From: Tolypocladium sp. Sup5 PDA-1
Taxonomy: Eukaryota > Ascomycota > Sordariomycetes > Hypocreales > Ophiocordycipitaceae
DNA: 64,000 bases
Direction of reading: 5' to 3'
Assembly: GCA_000750105.3 (NCBI GenBank)
Contig: JPHH03000018.1
Span: forward strand, 186,001-250,000
Shown here: in pieces, positions 45,112-56,177 of the stretch
Layout: each line of letters opens with the position of its first letter
Numbering within the stretch: position 1 is the stretch's first letter
The notes under the pieces: model-generated
Told to the model about the DNA's origin: nothing
Databases searched by the model: none
Seen by the model: the letters and a program-made list of their open reading frames with translations, nothing else
Made by a program: the position numbers and the translations under genes

Positions 45112-46531
45112 ATGTCCGAAACCACAACCACACCCATCTTCACCCCCGGTCTAGGTCCAGATGGTCCTATCCGGAAGGGCCACTTGAAACTGTTCCACAA
45201 AAAGTCCCGCACAGGTTGTCAGAGATGCAGGGCGCGTAGGGTCAAGGTAAGACTCATTCGTCTGAACCCGTAAATTCCATCCATGGATGCATTGACAGAT
45301 GCCTCCTCCGTAGTGCGATGAGGCGAAGCCCATCTGCCGCAAGTGCCAGCGGCAAGGCGTATCCTGTCTCTATGATCGCCAAGATCCCCAAAGCCTCGCC
45401 TCGTCGCACAAACCTGTCATCGCCGCAGCTCCTCAGCAGGAATCGAGAGACACGAACTTTTTTAGGCTAGCAGAAGCTTATGGCAATGCCAACCAAGGCT
45501 CGCGTCCCCCAGAGAGCGCTGGCGAGTTCTCGGAGACGAGGCAGCGGCGGATGCAGGAGCTAGAGCTACTGCACTTCTACATCACCGAGACTGGCCCGTC
45601 GATCGCCTTTGATAAGAACACTTCGTATGATCTGTTCGTCAAGGCTATTCCGCGTATGGCGTTCAAGTCAGATGCCCTGCTCTACAGCATCTACGCATTC
45701 GCCACCCTTCACCAGACCAAGACAACGGGAGGCGAAGACCCATCTATCCCGTCCCCTACATCCGTCGCCGCAGCACGCGACCGCCAACGACTCTATCTCC
45801 AGCTCGCATTCCAGCATCACCGCCAGGAGCTGACGCAACTATCGCGTGACAACGTGGATATGCTCATCATGACAGCCAACCTCATGCGGCTGATTGCCTT
45901 TGTTGTGCTCTCGGAACGCAGCTTAGTGCCGTACACGCCGCCCCTGGAATGGCTAAGGATCACGGAAAGCCAAGCTCGGCTGTTCCGCGCAGCGTGGGAC
46001 CTCGTTGGTGACGATAGTTCCACTCAGACGGCTAGGCTCATCCGGTCCACCCCTGTAGTATGGGACTACGATGAGCGCGAGGGCGCAGACAACCGCCAGA
46101 GTCTGCAGCACATCCTTCTACCTTGCGGTGAGGGAGATGGCCACGACGAGGACGACCCGAGCGCCTGGGACGCTGCGGTGCGCCGGGCGTACGAGTCGGC
46201 GCTCAGCTACATCGGCGGCATATGGCAATCGATCCAGAGGAACGACCCGCTGGGGCCGATAGGGCGGCGGCTAATGGTCTTCCCCTTACTTGTGGACAAG
46301 CGCTTCATCGAGCTTGTGGGCGAGGCCCGGCCACGGGCACTCGTGGTCATGGCGCACTACTTCGCGCTGGTTACGTTTCTGAAGTCTTTCTGGTTCATCG
46401 GTAACACCGGTCGGCGCGAGGTCAGAGCCATTGCCGCACATTTGCCTGCGCAATGGCAAGACTTGATGGAGTGGCCGCTGCACATTGTCGACAATGCTGG
46501 CCTTCCGTATTCCTTTACGGCTGTGTCTTGA
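45112..46531 (+). CDS. Zn2Cys6 transcription factor with fungal regulator middle domain (two exons)
   Basis: Exons 45112-45246 and 45314-46531 give 450 residues. The intron (GTAAGA..CCGTAG) lies inside the finger, between ARRVK and CDEAKP, as is common in this class. The spliced cluster is C36-x2-C39-x6-C46-x6-C53-x2-C56-x6-C63, a perfect Zn2Cys6 spacing. The remainder (QELELLHFYITETGP, then helical repeats) matches the fungal-specific regulator domain of the Upc2/sterol-regulator-like type. It is nuclear and binds CGG-type sites. It is close to the secreted alpha/beta hydrolase on the same strand (440 bases) and may regulate it. It is about 14 kb from the oxidase cluster, so a link there is speculative. 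Confidence 0.9.
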
Positions 46532-46970
46532 GAGAAGGGTGGAGAATCTCCACCAACACTTCGTTCTGCTTCGGGACTAAACGAGGGCTTTCCGCAGCCA
46601 GGCATGACCACGCCCTGATGCTTTCGATCCTGTTGGCTCAGACATGCGCGAATCACCAAGCAGCAGCAACGAGGCTGGACAAGGATGGGATCCAGTCATG
46701 TCAAATGCACGCCTCGAACTTTTCGTTTAACTTCCGAGCCGTGCAATTGGTCTTGTGATTAAGAAGCGTCATCAGCATAAGAATGTTAAGATAAAAGGGC
46801 TCGTCTCCCGCCGTTCGGTTGACGAAAGAGTTCAACATGGACCGCAGCTTATCAGCAAACACATATTTCTCATTCAAGCTGGCTCTACGCCCGTCAAACT
46901 ATTTTCTTCTTCTCCTATTTTATTATCATCATCATACCCAAAACCAGACCCAACTCGTCAGTTCAGCAAG
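46532..46970. other. Short intergenic region, hydrolase promoter
   Basis: Pyrimidine-rich stretch (TTTTCTTCTTCTCC..) at about 46900-46930 just before the start, typical of fungal core promoters. Confidence 0.4.
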
Positions 46971-48412
46971 ATGAAGTTATCTCTTCTTTCGCTGCTCGTC
47001 GGCGGTGTTTGCCTTTGCGCGGTAAGTGATTACAAGTCCCTACTTCAGACCACGAAAGCTATATCTGTTCTTGTTCTTACGCGTTGACGTAGGCCTCCTC
47101 ACCCATACGGGCGGCAAGAAGCTTCCACTCCAATTCTAGGAGGGGCAACTCGACGGCGCCGGCGGATCCCATGCTCCAACTCAGCTCCGACTCCGACTTC
47201 CACTTTGAGATGCTTCGCGTCATGTCTCTTGCGCCGTACGAAGGCGCTGACATTGGCGAGATTCTCATTGCAGCAATGCAGACCAAACCTAAAGACTTTG
47301 AAAGCTACTACACTGCCTTCAACAACCTCGCTACCCGCGTTGACAAGGCGGCCCAAGCCATCGACTCCCGCAAGTATCCTGTCTCCGCCCGGAACGCCCT
47401 CTTCAAGGCAGCGAGCTACTACCGTTCGGCCGACTTTTTCCTCCACGGTAACTGGAGTGATCCGCGGATCTACTCTCTCTGGGACAAGCAACTCGCCGCC
47501 TTCAACGCCGCCATGAAATTGCTACCTGTCCCAGGCCATCGCATCACTTTACGCGCCAAGGAGCCTGACAACTTCACTATACCTGCCATTTTCTTTAGCA
47601 GCGGATTACCAGGGCCCCGCCCAACTATCATCATGTGCAACGGGTACGACGGCTCTCAGGAGGAGATGTACCACCTGGTAGGCCAGGCCGTGCTACAGCG
47701 TGGGATGAATGTCATCACGTACGAGGGACCAGGGCAGCCAACGGTGCGGCGAGAGCAGAACCTCGGCTTCATCCCGCAGTGGGAGAAGGTTGCGACCCCG
47801 GTCGTCGACTACGCACTTTCGCGCCCCGAGGTCAACTCCGGCGCCATCGGCCTCCTGGGCTACTCGTTGGGCGGGTTCCTTGCGCCGCGGGCCGCAGCCT
47901 TCGACGACCGCGTCGCCGCTGTATTGGCCGTTGACGGCATCTACTCCTTTGGCCAGTCGCTGCTGGACAACTTTCACAGCGCGCAGCTCACGGAAATCTT
48001 CGAGTCTGGCAATGCGACGCTCTTCAATTACTTCATTGAGCAGATACTCGCCGACCCCAAGACAGAGACATACGTGCGCTGGGCTGTGCAGCAAGGCCTA
48101 TGGTCGTTCAACGTCAAGACTCCGTTTGAGTGGGTGACAAGGGCGCAGGCGTATAACTTAACGGACTTGACACAGAAGATTAAGGTACCTGTGTTTGTGG
48201 CGGATGCACAGGATGATGAATTCTTCCCAGGCCAGGCGAAAATGCTTGGTGATAAGCTTGGGAGCCGTGCTACCTACCATCTCTTCAAGGCCATCGATGG
48301 CGCTGGAGAACATTGTTCGATGGGTGCGGCCGCCATGGCGAACCAAGTCTTGCTCGACTGGTTCCAGGATGTTCTGCATAAAGGAAAAGGATGCCGTGGA
48401 GGAAGAAATTAG
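46971..48412 (+). CDS. Secreted alpha/beta hydrolase, Ayg1/FrsA-like (two exons)
   Basis: Exons 46971-47021 and 47093-48412 give 456 residues. Exon 1 is only the signal peptide (MKLSLLSLLVGGVCLCA); the intron ends TTGACGTAG. The core has an N-terminal helical cap (about 30-160), then PTIIMCNGYDGSQEEMY as oxyanion region, the nucleophile elbow GYSLGG (Ser275), the acid in VADAQDDEFF and the His in GAGEHCSMG. The layout matches the DUF1100/FrsA-like group that includes Ayg1 (polyketide-shortening hydrolase) and 2,6-dihydropseudooxynicotine hydrolase, which cleave C-C bonds. A secreted form suggests an extracellular substrate. The gene is intact and follows the Zn2Cys6 regulator in tandem. Confidence 0.85.
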
Positions 48413-49046
48413 ACTCCATAGATTACTAGAACTGCTGCAAAATACACTCAAGCGCATTTAGATTCTGTCGCTCTCTGGTACAATTACCCGTCCCAGCTTT
48501 CATGTCGGCAGACAGTTTGTAAAGAAACGAACAAAACGACCTGACCTCTTCACGAAGCCTCTGCATTCCCGACGCTGTCTTCTCTCCCCTCCGTCGACTA
48601 CTCGACGACTTTAGCAACTACACTCGCGAGGTCGGCGGCCAGGTCGGCAGTCAGTACAGCGGGCGCCCTGGGTTAATATAGCAGTAGTAACGCCGAGGAT
48701 ATCTAAGGTGGCTATAATACTTAAAACTACTAAGGGGGAAGCGGTAAGGAAGAGGAAGATAACGAATGTAATAATAAGAGTAATAAAGAGAGGGACTATA
48801 TAAATTACAAGGAGGAGAAAAGGACAAAGATAATAGCAACGACAAAGGAGATGTCGAGGACGAGTAAGGTTCTGCCGTAGAGGAGCTTACTTTCTATCAC
48901 CCCCGCGGGACTCGCCTCTAGCTCTCTAAGGCTTACTCTAGCTCTCGATAATATTTTAAACACCCTAATACTAAGCTAAGGCTATATCGACCTCGGGGCT
49001 ATGTGTGTGCTGTGGGTATTAGGATACACACCACCACCAACTCAGT
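48413..49046. other. AT-rich, RIP-like intergenic region
   Basis: From about 48670 to 49000 the sequence is rich in TA dinucleotides and has no coding potential; it resembles a mutated repeat. No gene. Confidence 0.45.
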
Positions 49047-49235
49047 ATTGAGAGGAGAAAAGGGGCAGTCTCGGGCAGAGCGTTTTCTCCTCTTTCTCTC
49101 TCCCACATGTATTGACTTATCAACACACGGATAAAGTATTCACGTTCTCGTCTAAGCAGGCCATCTTTATCTAATTTAATCCCTCTTTGCCCTGGCTTTC
49201 CCTCAGTGGCTAGGGGTGTCTTCGCTCTGCCTTGA
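49047..49235 (+). repeat. Dispersed repeat family 2, copy 1
   Basis: Resembles 57668-57840 in the same orientation: shared blocks include GAGAAAAGGGGCA, CGGGCA(G)AGCGTT, CTCCTCTTTCTC, ACACGGAT and CCCTCTTTGCC..TAGGGGTGT. By eye the similarity is about two thirds. No TG..CA ends could be fixed; perhaps an LTR of another element. Confidence 0.5.
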
Positions 49236-49314
49236 TAAAATACCGGTCCGTCTACCTTAAAACCTTCTTGCACTCATTAAAACCTAACACAACTACTTGA
49301 GATCCAGGATAACG

Positions 49315-49333
49315 CCCCCCCCCCCCCCCCCCC
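49315..49333 (+). repeat. 19-base poly-C run
   Basis: Uninterrupted C homopolymer between the dispersed repeat and a decayed gene. Length may be inexact in assembly. Confidence 0.8.
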
Positions 49334-49334
49334 G

Positions 49335-49760
49335 GAAGCGTCGTAACATATCCATGGTACTCTTGTTCGGCCGCCAGCCACACGATTGCGGAAAATCACA
49401 CGCCACGCCTGCTGCTCCGCTCCCCTACTTCCAGCTCTCTCCCCACCGAGGATTCGTATAGTCCGGCGCCTCATAGATGACTTCCAAGTCCTCCGTGCTC
49501 AGGTCCTCCTCGTCATTCGTCTTGCTGTTGGGGATCGAAAGCTAATCTCGCCGCACGCAGACAGGGCATATAACGCAGCACCCTGGCCCAGCCTTTGAAA
49601 ACTCGCTGCGTAGTGTCCTCATCGGGGATGTTGCGCGTCAGCAAGTCTTCCTCGAACGCGTCGTCCGTCCTTTGAAAATCCCCTCGACTTCCTGATCGAA
49701 AGGATCTGTGCCGTCGGCGGGGTTATCGGCCCAGAGCCGATTGCATATAGACCACCCCTA
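49335..49760 (-). pseudogene. Decayed F-box-like or hypothetical gene fragment
   Basis: Read on the minus strand, three phases in turn give RLWADNPADGTDPFDQEV, then DDAFEEDLLTRNIPDEDTTQ followed by RVFKGWARVLRYMPCLRAARLAF, then NSKTNDEEDLSTEDLEVIYE. The order and the words (leucine-rich ..RYMPCLRxAR.., ..WEVIYEAPG..) are typical of uncharacterised F-box-like proteins in Hypocreales. Two frameshifts within 250 bases break it, and the poly-C run follows. Family naming is weak. Confidence 0.35.
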
Positions 49761-50378
49761 TTTCAACCGATTTCATCAGACCGCTGCAAGTCCGGTGGTG
49801 GCACAACTCTCGTCCATCTACAGTCAATGTTCCGTGGCCATTCTGAATGTTGAGACAGTGCCGGCAAGTTGAGCAAGTCATTTTGGTGACGAAATAGAGG
49901 GTTTATACGAATGCACCGCGTCATGAAGGCAGAGCTTCCCAAATTCGATTCGAAGAACTACAGGTGGATTGATCGCTAGCGTTCGGACTCCGGCCAGAAG
50001 AGGGGAGAGGGAGCAGTCAGGACTCTTATTTCGCTAACCAGGATATATGAAGATTAATGTATTATCAATGTTCCATCTTATCGTCATGAACCGAGATGAT
50101 CCCACGCCGAAAAGCTGCAACGCCTGCCGACAGGGGCCGGGTAGAATGGTAAGCCACGAGCTTTCCTGTTTTCTTGCTCATGCAACAATCACACCCCCCA
50201 AAGAACCCAAGGATCCACTGCATAAGCCCCTTCTGCTCTGTCATTCCGACTCTCCATGCGAGGCTGCAGTGCCCCTGGTCTCGTCGCTCATTGCTTGAGC
50301 AATATAGATATTCGGGATTCCAAAACCGGTTCATGGAAGGGGCGCTCCCAAGACAGCACGATTTCCCTCAAACTCATC
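49761..50378. other. Intergenic, no gene
   Basis: 3' region of the CFEM-like gene; only short frames. Confidence 0.4.
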
Positions 50379-51203
50379 TTACATAACAACCACAAGCCCT
50401 AGTGCAATGAACGCGGCAAAGATCAAGCCGGTCTGCTTAGAATTCGCGCCTGCGGTGAACGATGGTTGTGCGCCGGTCAGCGAGGCACTGGCAACCGGAG
50501 TCTTAGTGGATGATGCAGGTGCGGAAGGGAATCCGCTCACGCTTCCTCCAGCCGACGAGGTCGCAGAGGCAGATGCAATTACGGAGCCAGAGAAAACCCC
50601 GGATGCAGGTGCAGAGCCAGAGGAAACCCCGGATGCAGGTGCAGATGCCGTCTCACTCGCGACAGCCGAAGTAGTAGTGGCATGTGTAGCGGGTTTCGAG
50701 GTTGAGACTGGGGCGGAGACTGACGAGGATTGGGACTCAGTAGAGACAGATCTCGAAGACTGGTTGCTGTCGTCTGGGAAGGTGATCGGGACACCGACAC
50801 TAGCGCAGACGTTCTTGAGGGTGTTTTTGACAGCTAGATGAGGTGGGGGGAGTCAGAGCGGATCAAGGCAGTTTGGGAGAGTCAGCAGTATAGGGTATAA
50901 CGTACTAGCATAATCCTCGGCATTGCAGAACTTAGGGACTTGCTCTTGGACGTTCTTGATAAAGGCATCGCTCTTGCAGGTACATTTGAGGTCCCCGAGG
51001 GCACAGTTAGCTCCTTGGAGAAGCCCGGTGCCAGCCTTTGTCTATTAGGATCCAGAGTTGTTAGTCCAACATGATTCAGCCAGTTGAGAGAGACAAGAAG
51101 GTTGTCTTCGTACAGCGCACTCTGGGAACCCAGCACCACCATTTTGACCGAGAGCGGGTGCAGCTATGGTGGCAGCGATTGCTACAATGGTGGTGAACTT
51201 CAT
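50379..51203 (-). CDS. CFEM-like GPI-anchored cell-surface protein (three exons)
   Basis: Exons 51203-51114, 51041-50906 and 50833-50379 give 226 residues. Residues 1-19 are a signal peptide (..AAPALG). The Cys-rich domain runs FPECA, GANCALGDLKCTCKSDAFI, PKFCNAEDY and LKNVCASVG: six Cys in CFEM order, with the D-x-x-C-x-C core. The usual second Cys of CFEM (PxCAxxC) is not in this splice model. A Ser/Thr/Ala-rich stalk follows with a twice-repeated SGSAPASGV unit, and the C-terminus SKQTGLIFAAFIALGLVVVM is a GPI signal. CFEM proteins can take heme iron at the wall; divergent neighbour is a siderophore transporter. The opposite-strand frame at 50407-50841 is a shadow of this Ser/Ala-rich stalk. 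Confidence 0.75.
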
Positions 51204-51504
51204 GTTGACGGCTGCAGCTTGTACGGCTTTGGGCTAAAAGAGCGACTGCCACGTTGTTGATGTATCCGGTAAGGTAACGAACGGATTGGAGTAGATGGAT
51301 ACGAAAGGAAGGAGAGAGTGGTGGACGCTGCGGCACCTATTTATGTAACCACAAGACGTGTTCGGCTTCGGCTAGTAACCGAAGCGCGTGATTCACTCAG
51401 GGGCGCCTCCCATCCGAGGCTGGATCCATGCAAGGGCATCTGCAAGGGGGTCGTCTGCCTCGCATGCCAAGCGGCCAAGTGGAAAAGGCTATTCGGTAAT
51501 ATGG

Positions 51505-51513
51505 ATCTGATAA
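51505..51513 (+). promoter_or_regulatory. SreA-type GATA factor site (ATCTGATAA)
   Basis: ATCTGATAA matches the ATCWGATAA consensus of fungal iron-repressing GATA factors (SreA/Sre1/Urbs1). It lies 302 bases upstream of the CFEM-like start. With equal base use, about 0.02 exact matches would be expected in 1.26 kb on both strands. Confidence 0.55.
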
Positions 51514-51679
51514 GATCATCTAATCAATCATTGAGCGGAGTCCAGGGTTGCGGCTGCATTTCTCAAGCCTCCGTTGGGCTCCTCCGCGGCGCTCCTCCGC
51601 GGCGCCGCGGGCCATTGATGCGCCGCGGGAGACTGATGTCTTGCATAATTTATGGCTACCGTTCATTGTCCGACAACCA

Positions 51680-51964
51680 CTATTTACACCTACGCGCTTC
51701 TATTTACACCCAACCTGGCGCGCTCAGTTCAAGAGAAATGGGGGAAACCGACCTACGCCGGGATCGCTTGGAGGCATAAACACATTGAGAATAAGACTCG
51801 ATTAGCCCGCGCCCTTAGGTCTTCTGGTATATATCGTTGCGGGATTACTTGTATAAATGCATAAGCAATATAATTAGCAATAGACGTTACTCTATCTTAA
51901 AAAGACGTGCTGATATAGACATTACGCGAGGGTGCAAAGAGAAAAACGCGTAGGTGTAAAGAGC
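51680..51964. mobile_element. MITE-like element with terminal inverted repeats
   Basis: TTTACACCTACGCG at 51683-51696 recurs as its exact reverse complement at 51948-51961, and the similarity extends on both sides to about 27 bases with some mismatches. The 285-base interior codes for nothing recognisable. Target duplication could not be fixed. Fits a small non-autonomous DNA transposon. Confidence 0.5.
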
Positions 51965-52104
51965 GACTCTCTTCTTTTCACGCTGGTCCGTGGAGACTTC
52001 AGAGAGAACTCCATGGGGGGCACACTCTCTCTGACATGAGCAAGTGGTCACGCCACGCGCGATAATTTTCTGATTGGTCGTCAGATCTACTCGATGGTAT
52101 GATA

Positions 52105-52113
52105 TTATCTAAT
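52105..52113 (-). promoter_or_regulatory. Second GATA-type site, one mismatch (ATTAGATAA)
   Basis: On the minus strand ATTAGATAA differs from ATCWGATAA at one base. It is 352 bases upstream of the siderophore-transporter start. Weak alone, but supports the exact site at 51505. Confidence 0.3.
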
Positions 52114-52464
52114 GAGATTGCACTGAGCCTCGGTTGCGACCTACTGAGTGTGCCTGGCATATTAACACTGTTGATCAACCAATGATACTTGCATCTGGCC
52201 CCTTATGTTGTTCCCTGTAGCTGTAGACTCGGCTATTCATGTTTATCCCTGTAGTTGTATACTCGGCTATTCATTCAATCACTTAGTTAGGGCACAAAAG
52301 CTTGCTCTCATTCTGGTTCTGCTTTTCCATGTCTGTCTCCGCCACTGTGTCATCGTTTATGAGACTTGAAAGCATCTCTTTCCTCTGCTATCACTCACGT
52401 TTGTCCTCCAAAAGCGAGAAGGAAAGAAAATCGACACTGTACCACTGCAGGCGCAATCAGGGCC

Positions 52465-54363
52465 ATGAGCAACATGCATAGTCGTGGCTCTAACGAAGCA
52501 ACTTTTGGCACCAAAGAACGGCCTGCCGAAGCCATTGATAGCCCTATTGTTGAGTCTCGCAACAGTAAAGGTGCCGGTCAAGAGACCGACGCTCAGGATC
52601 CCCTCGACGATGGTGTCACGAAAGAGTACCAGCATGGGGTGCAGGGTGCCCAGGCCATGACGCAGCTTTGGGGCAAGAAGCAGCTAATTTTGGCCTATAT
52701 TCTGTGAGTATTCATTTCTCACTTGTTTCTTTATTGTTCTTTTCACCGGCCTGGTTGAGATGAGTCTTTTCGAGTAGAATTTTGTTACTGATACTGACTC
52801 TGAGCTCTTCACAGCATTTGGATCATATCAATGCTACAATCGCTCTCCAACAACGTCTTCAAGTTCCTGATTCCCTTCGTCACCAGCTCCTTTCAACTGC
52901 ACTCGTTAACGGCGACGACGACCATCATCTCGAGTCTAGTCGCGGGCATCGCCATGCTACCGTATTCCAAGTTGATCGATACATGGGGTCGACCGCAGGG
53001 GCTAGCCGTCATGCTCATCATTTTGACCATCGGCATCATCATGATGGCGGTGTGCGACAACGTCCAGACGTACTGCGCCGCCCAGGTCTTTTACAACGTC
53101 GGCTATAGCGGAATACAACTCGTCATTATTATATTCGTCGCCGATACGTCTTCTATGCGGAATCGCGCGCTAATGATCGCTATCACATCGTCGTCGATGA
53201 TAGGGATTGTGTGGGCATACGCACCAATCACCAACAGCATCATCCTCAAGATCGGCTTCAGATGGGGCATTGGCATGTGGGCCATCATCATGCCCGTCGC
53301 CAGCACTCCGCTGATTGTGTTGTTGTCCTACTATCAACGCAAGGCGAAGAAGCAAGGCTTGTTGCCGAGAGTGAATAGCGGGCGCACGCCGCTGCAGTCT
53401 GCCCTCTATTACGCCAGAGAACTTGACCTTATCGGCCTCCTGCTCCTGGCTTCAGGGCTGGCGCTATTTCTGCTCGCCCTCAGCCTCTATTCGTATCAGT
53501 CGGAACAGTGGAGGTCGCCGATGATAATCAGCTTCATCATCATAGGGCCCTTGTTGATCGGCGCCTTCGTCTTCTACGAGTGGCGCTTGGCTCCAGTCAG
53601 CTTTATCCAGTGGGAGCTAATGCGCAAGCCGAATGTCCCCTTCGCCTTCCTCTTGACCGCGAGCCTCTTCTGTTCCACTTACATCTGGATTTCCTATTTT
53701 CTTTCTGCGCTTCTCATCATATGGAATCTCGACATCCCTACCGCCATCAACATAGGGAACATCCAGATCGCGGGCGCGGTCTTCTCGACCATCATCGTCG
53801 GGATTGTGCTCCGCTTTTACGGACGTTTCAAGTGGGTGGCTGTTTGCGCCGGGATGCCCTTGATCTTTCTCGGCACGGGCCTCTTGATACACTTCCGCCA
53901 CGCCGATAGCGGCATCGGATACATCGCCATGTGCATGATCTTTACGTCTTTCGGCCTCGGGACCATGGGCATTTGCCAGCAGCTGGCCCTCATGTCGGTG
54001 GCTACTCAGCAACAGATCCCCGCACTAATAGCCACCTCAGAGCTGATCGGTAACTGTGGCGTCTCCATCGGCACGGCTATCTCGGCCACGATATGGACGT
54101 CCGTATTCCCCGCAAAGCTGAAGCAATACCTTCCCGCCGATTCGCGCTTTCTCGCTCCGCAGATCTATGGCAGCGTCTTGTCCCAGATGTCGTACCCAAA
54201 GGGGAGTCCGATTAGGAACGGAATCGACCTCGCTTACAGCGAGAGTCTGCGGATAATGTTGATTGCCTCTCTTTGCCTCTATGTGGTTAGCTTCATGGCG
54301 GCGCTGTGCTGGAGAGACCTTGACGCCAGGAAACTGATCCAGGTTCGCGGCCGAGTCGTCTAG
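52465..54363 (+). CDS. Siderophore-iron MFS transporter (SIT/ARN family), two exons
   Basis: Exons 52465-52703 and 52815-54363 give 595 residues. The intron (GTGAGT..TTCACAG) joins LILAYIL to IWIISMLQSLSNNV, the first TM. Fourteen hydrophobic segments are visible. Family features are the N-terminal GVQGAQAMTQLWGKKQLILAY, KLIDTWGRPQGLAVM, FYNVGYSGIQLVIIIFVADTSSMRNRALM and the late loop SQMSYPKGSPIRNGI before the last TM. These identify the SIT subfamily (MirB, Str1, Arn), which imports ferric siderophores by proton symport at the plasma membrane. ATG 52465 is chosen over an upstream ATG (52366) because the family N-terminus is of this length. The divergent CFEM-like gene and the GATA site suggest repression by iron. 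Confidence 0.92.
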
Positions 54364-54402
54364 AACTGAGCTTAGCTCTTTAATTCGTAACTAAGAAAGG
54401 GA

Positions 54403-54486
54403 AATAATAAAGTCAGAATTAAGGATAAAGAATAATAAAGTCATAGTTAAGGATAAAGAATAATAAAGTCATAATTAAGGATAAAG
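54403..54486 (+). repeat. 28-base tandem repeat, three copies
   Basis: Three head-to-tail copies of AATAATAAAGTC..AAGGATAAAG (54403-54430, 54431-54458, 54459-54486), differing at one or two bases, just after the transporter stop. It is probably in its 3' untranslated region. Confidence 0.85.
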
Positions 54487-54748
54487 AAGGCCGGTAGGGA
54501 GCAGAAAGGTTAAGATAGTATGTATCATAACATCCCCACACATTCGTTACGTCCTCGACGAGCCAACGCCTGATGGACAAAGACTGCCCGCGGCGCAGCC
54601 TATAAGACTGGGTTTACCCCTCAATCTTTCTGAGAGTCTTAGCTTGCCAAGGCATCCTCCTCGACGTCTGTATCTCTCACACTGGTCTCATCCTCTGCCT
54701 AGAGTCCTATCACTAGCGCCTATTCCTTGTGACGTGATCATAATCACG

Positions 54749-56028
54749 ATGGCGACGTGTGAACACGAAAAGCTACGTTGCAACAAACTATGGCGCTGGC
54801 GCCAGGGCCTCATCGGCGATCATGCGTGGGCCAAGGTCATGGTCAACGGAAAGGCTATTCACATTCAGGCACCTCGCAACGATAGTTCCACCGGCGGCTG
54901 CGCCTCTCGGGTTGGCGGCATCCTCGAGCGACGCGACCAAGCCCTTCTGGCGAAAGATCACGCCACCGTGTTTGCATGCCATAACGACCTCGAGGTGTTG
55001 ATCTGCGAGGCTAGCACCGAGCTCTTCCATCGCATCGCTCCAACACCGCTCAACGGCACATCCTTGCCCCGTAGCCTATACTCGGTGCTGAACCCGGAGA
55101 CTTTCTACTTCAAAATCAAACGGGGGGAGGACGGCAAGTACCGACTTGGGGCGCGGGATCCTCAACCTCAAGACGCCAACAAACAGTTCGACTTGACGCG
55201 GCACGGGTGGTGCCCGATTGGCCACCGGTGCGACAGACCGTGTACAAGGCCAACCCTGCTGGACAGGCACGCAGCTCTCACCCTCGACACTGTCCCGAAC
55301 ATGCCTACGTATCTTGACAAGGAAGTTGTCGTCCTGGAAAGACTCTAGTCTGACGAGATCACGAGGGTCGCCATCCCTAAGACCCGAAGCGACCAGGAGA
55401 TGCTCTGCAAGATTGTTGCAACTAACGAGATGACGGCCGCGGCCATCTTTCGTGAGCTTCAGTGCCTCCTCATGCCGGCGGCCCTAGGTCCAGCTGCCAT
55501 TGTTCCAGGGATGTCTCTCGCCCGCATCCCCAAGCTCCTGGGCATCGTTCGCTCCTCAGACCACGGCGGCGTTATAGGGCTGGTTGAGACGTTCGTCCGC
55601 ACGCGCATAGTAGAAACAGTCAAAAGAAAATAGATGAGGAGCAAGAGAAAGAAACGGAAGAATCATCAGGAGGAGAGCACGATGACAAGAGCCAACAAGC
55701 TCTTCAGACACTTATACATATGGACCTAACTAAAGTCGACATATTTCGCAGGAGGAAGTGGATTCGCCAAGTTGACGAGACTATCGCGGCCCTCCACAAG
55801 GTGGGCATTGCATGGGGCGACGTCAAGGCCGACAATGTGCTTATCAGTTCGGTAACGGACGTGGCTTGGCTTATAGACTTTGGGGGAGGCTGCACGAGGG
55901 GATGGGGTGACCATGATAGGGCTGGGACGATCGACGAGGATCTAGTTGCGGGCCGCAAGCTTGTAGATTACTTGAGTCTAGGGGAGCAATACCGCATCGA
56001 GGGACCGGATTATGAGAAAGAGGAATAA
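54749..56028 (+). pseudogene. Kinase-like protein of fungal type, broken by stop codons and a frameshift
   Basis: ATG 54749 opens a frame to TAG 55346-55348; the same phase continues past it (SDEITRVAIPKTRSDQEM, then PKLLGIVR..GGVIGLVETFV) to TAG 55631-55633. The catalytic part is in another phase from 55720: RRKWIRQVDETIAALHKVGIAWGDVKADNVLI and WLIDFGGG. WGDVKADN takes the place of the HRDLKxxN loop and DFG is kept, so this belongs to the divergent fungal kinase-like group with GDVKxxN. The first stop stands where a Trp codon (RLWSDE) is likely. N-terminal half unknown. Confidence 0.65.
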
Positions 56029-56177
56029 AATAGGGACAACTAAAAATCGAATGAAGAGAACAGAGATAGTTAGTTTTATGAATGAATATTTGTCTATAAT
56101 AAAGCGCTATAATATTAATATATTAATAGCTTTAATTCAACTATGATAGCCTGGCTATGTTTAGTATTGAAAGCCAC

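Larger units (their letters stand above)
51204..52464. promoter_or_regulatory. Shared divergent promoter of CFEM-like and siderophore-transporter genes
   Basis: 1.26 kb between divergent starts. It contains one exact ATCWGATAA site, one site with a single mismatch, and a MITE-like element between them, all listed separately. Confidence 0.5.

Noticed and set aside
45112..46531. Zn2Cys6 factor as the pathway regulator of the oxidase cluster
   Set aside because: About 14 kb away, beyond retroelement debris and pseudogenes; closer to the secreted hydrolase.
50407..50841. 144-codon plus-strand frame rich in Ala, Glu and Val
   Set aside because: Mirror of the Ser/Ala-rich stalk of the CFEM-like gene on the minus strand, whose signal peptide, introns and GPI signal are coherent.
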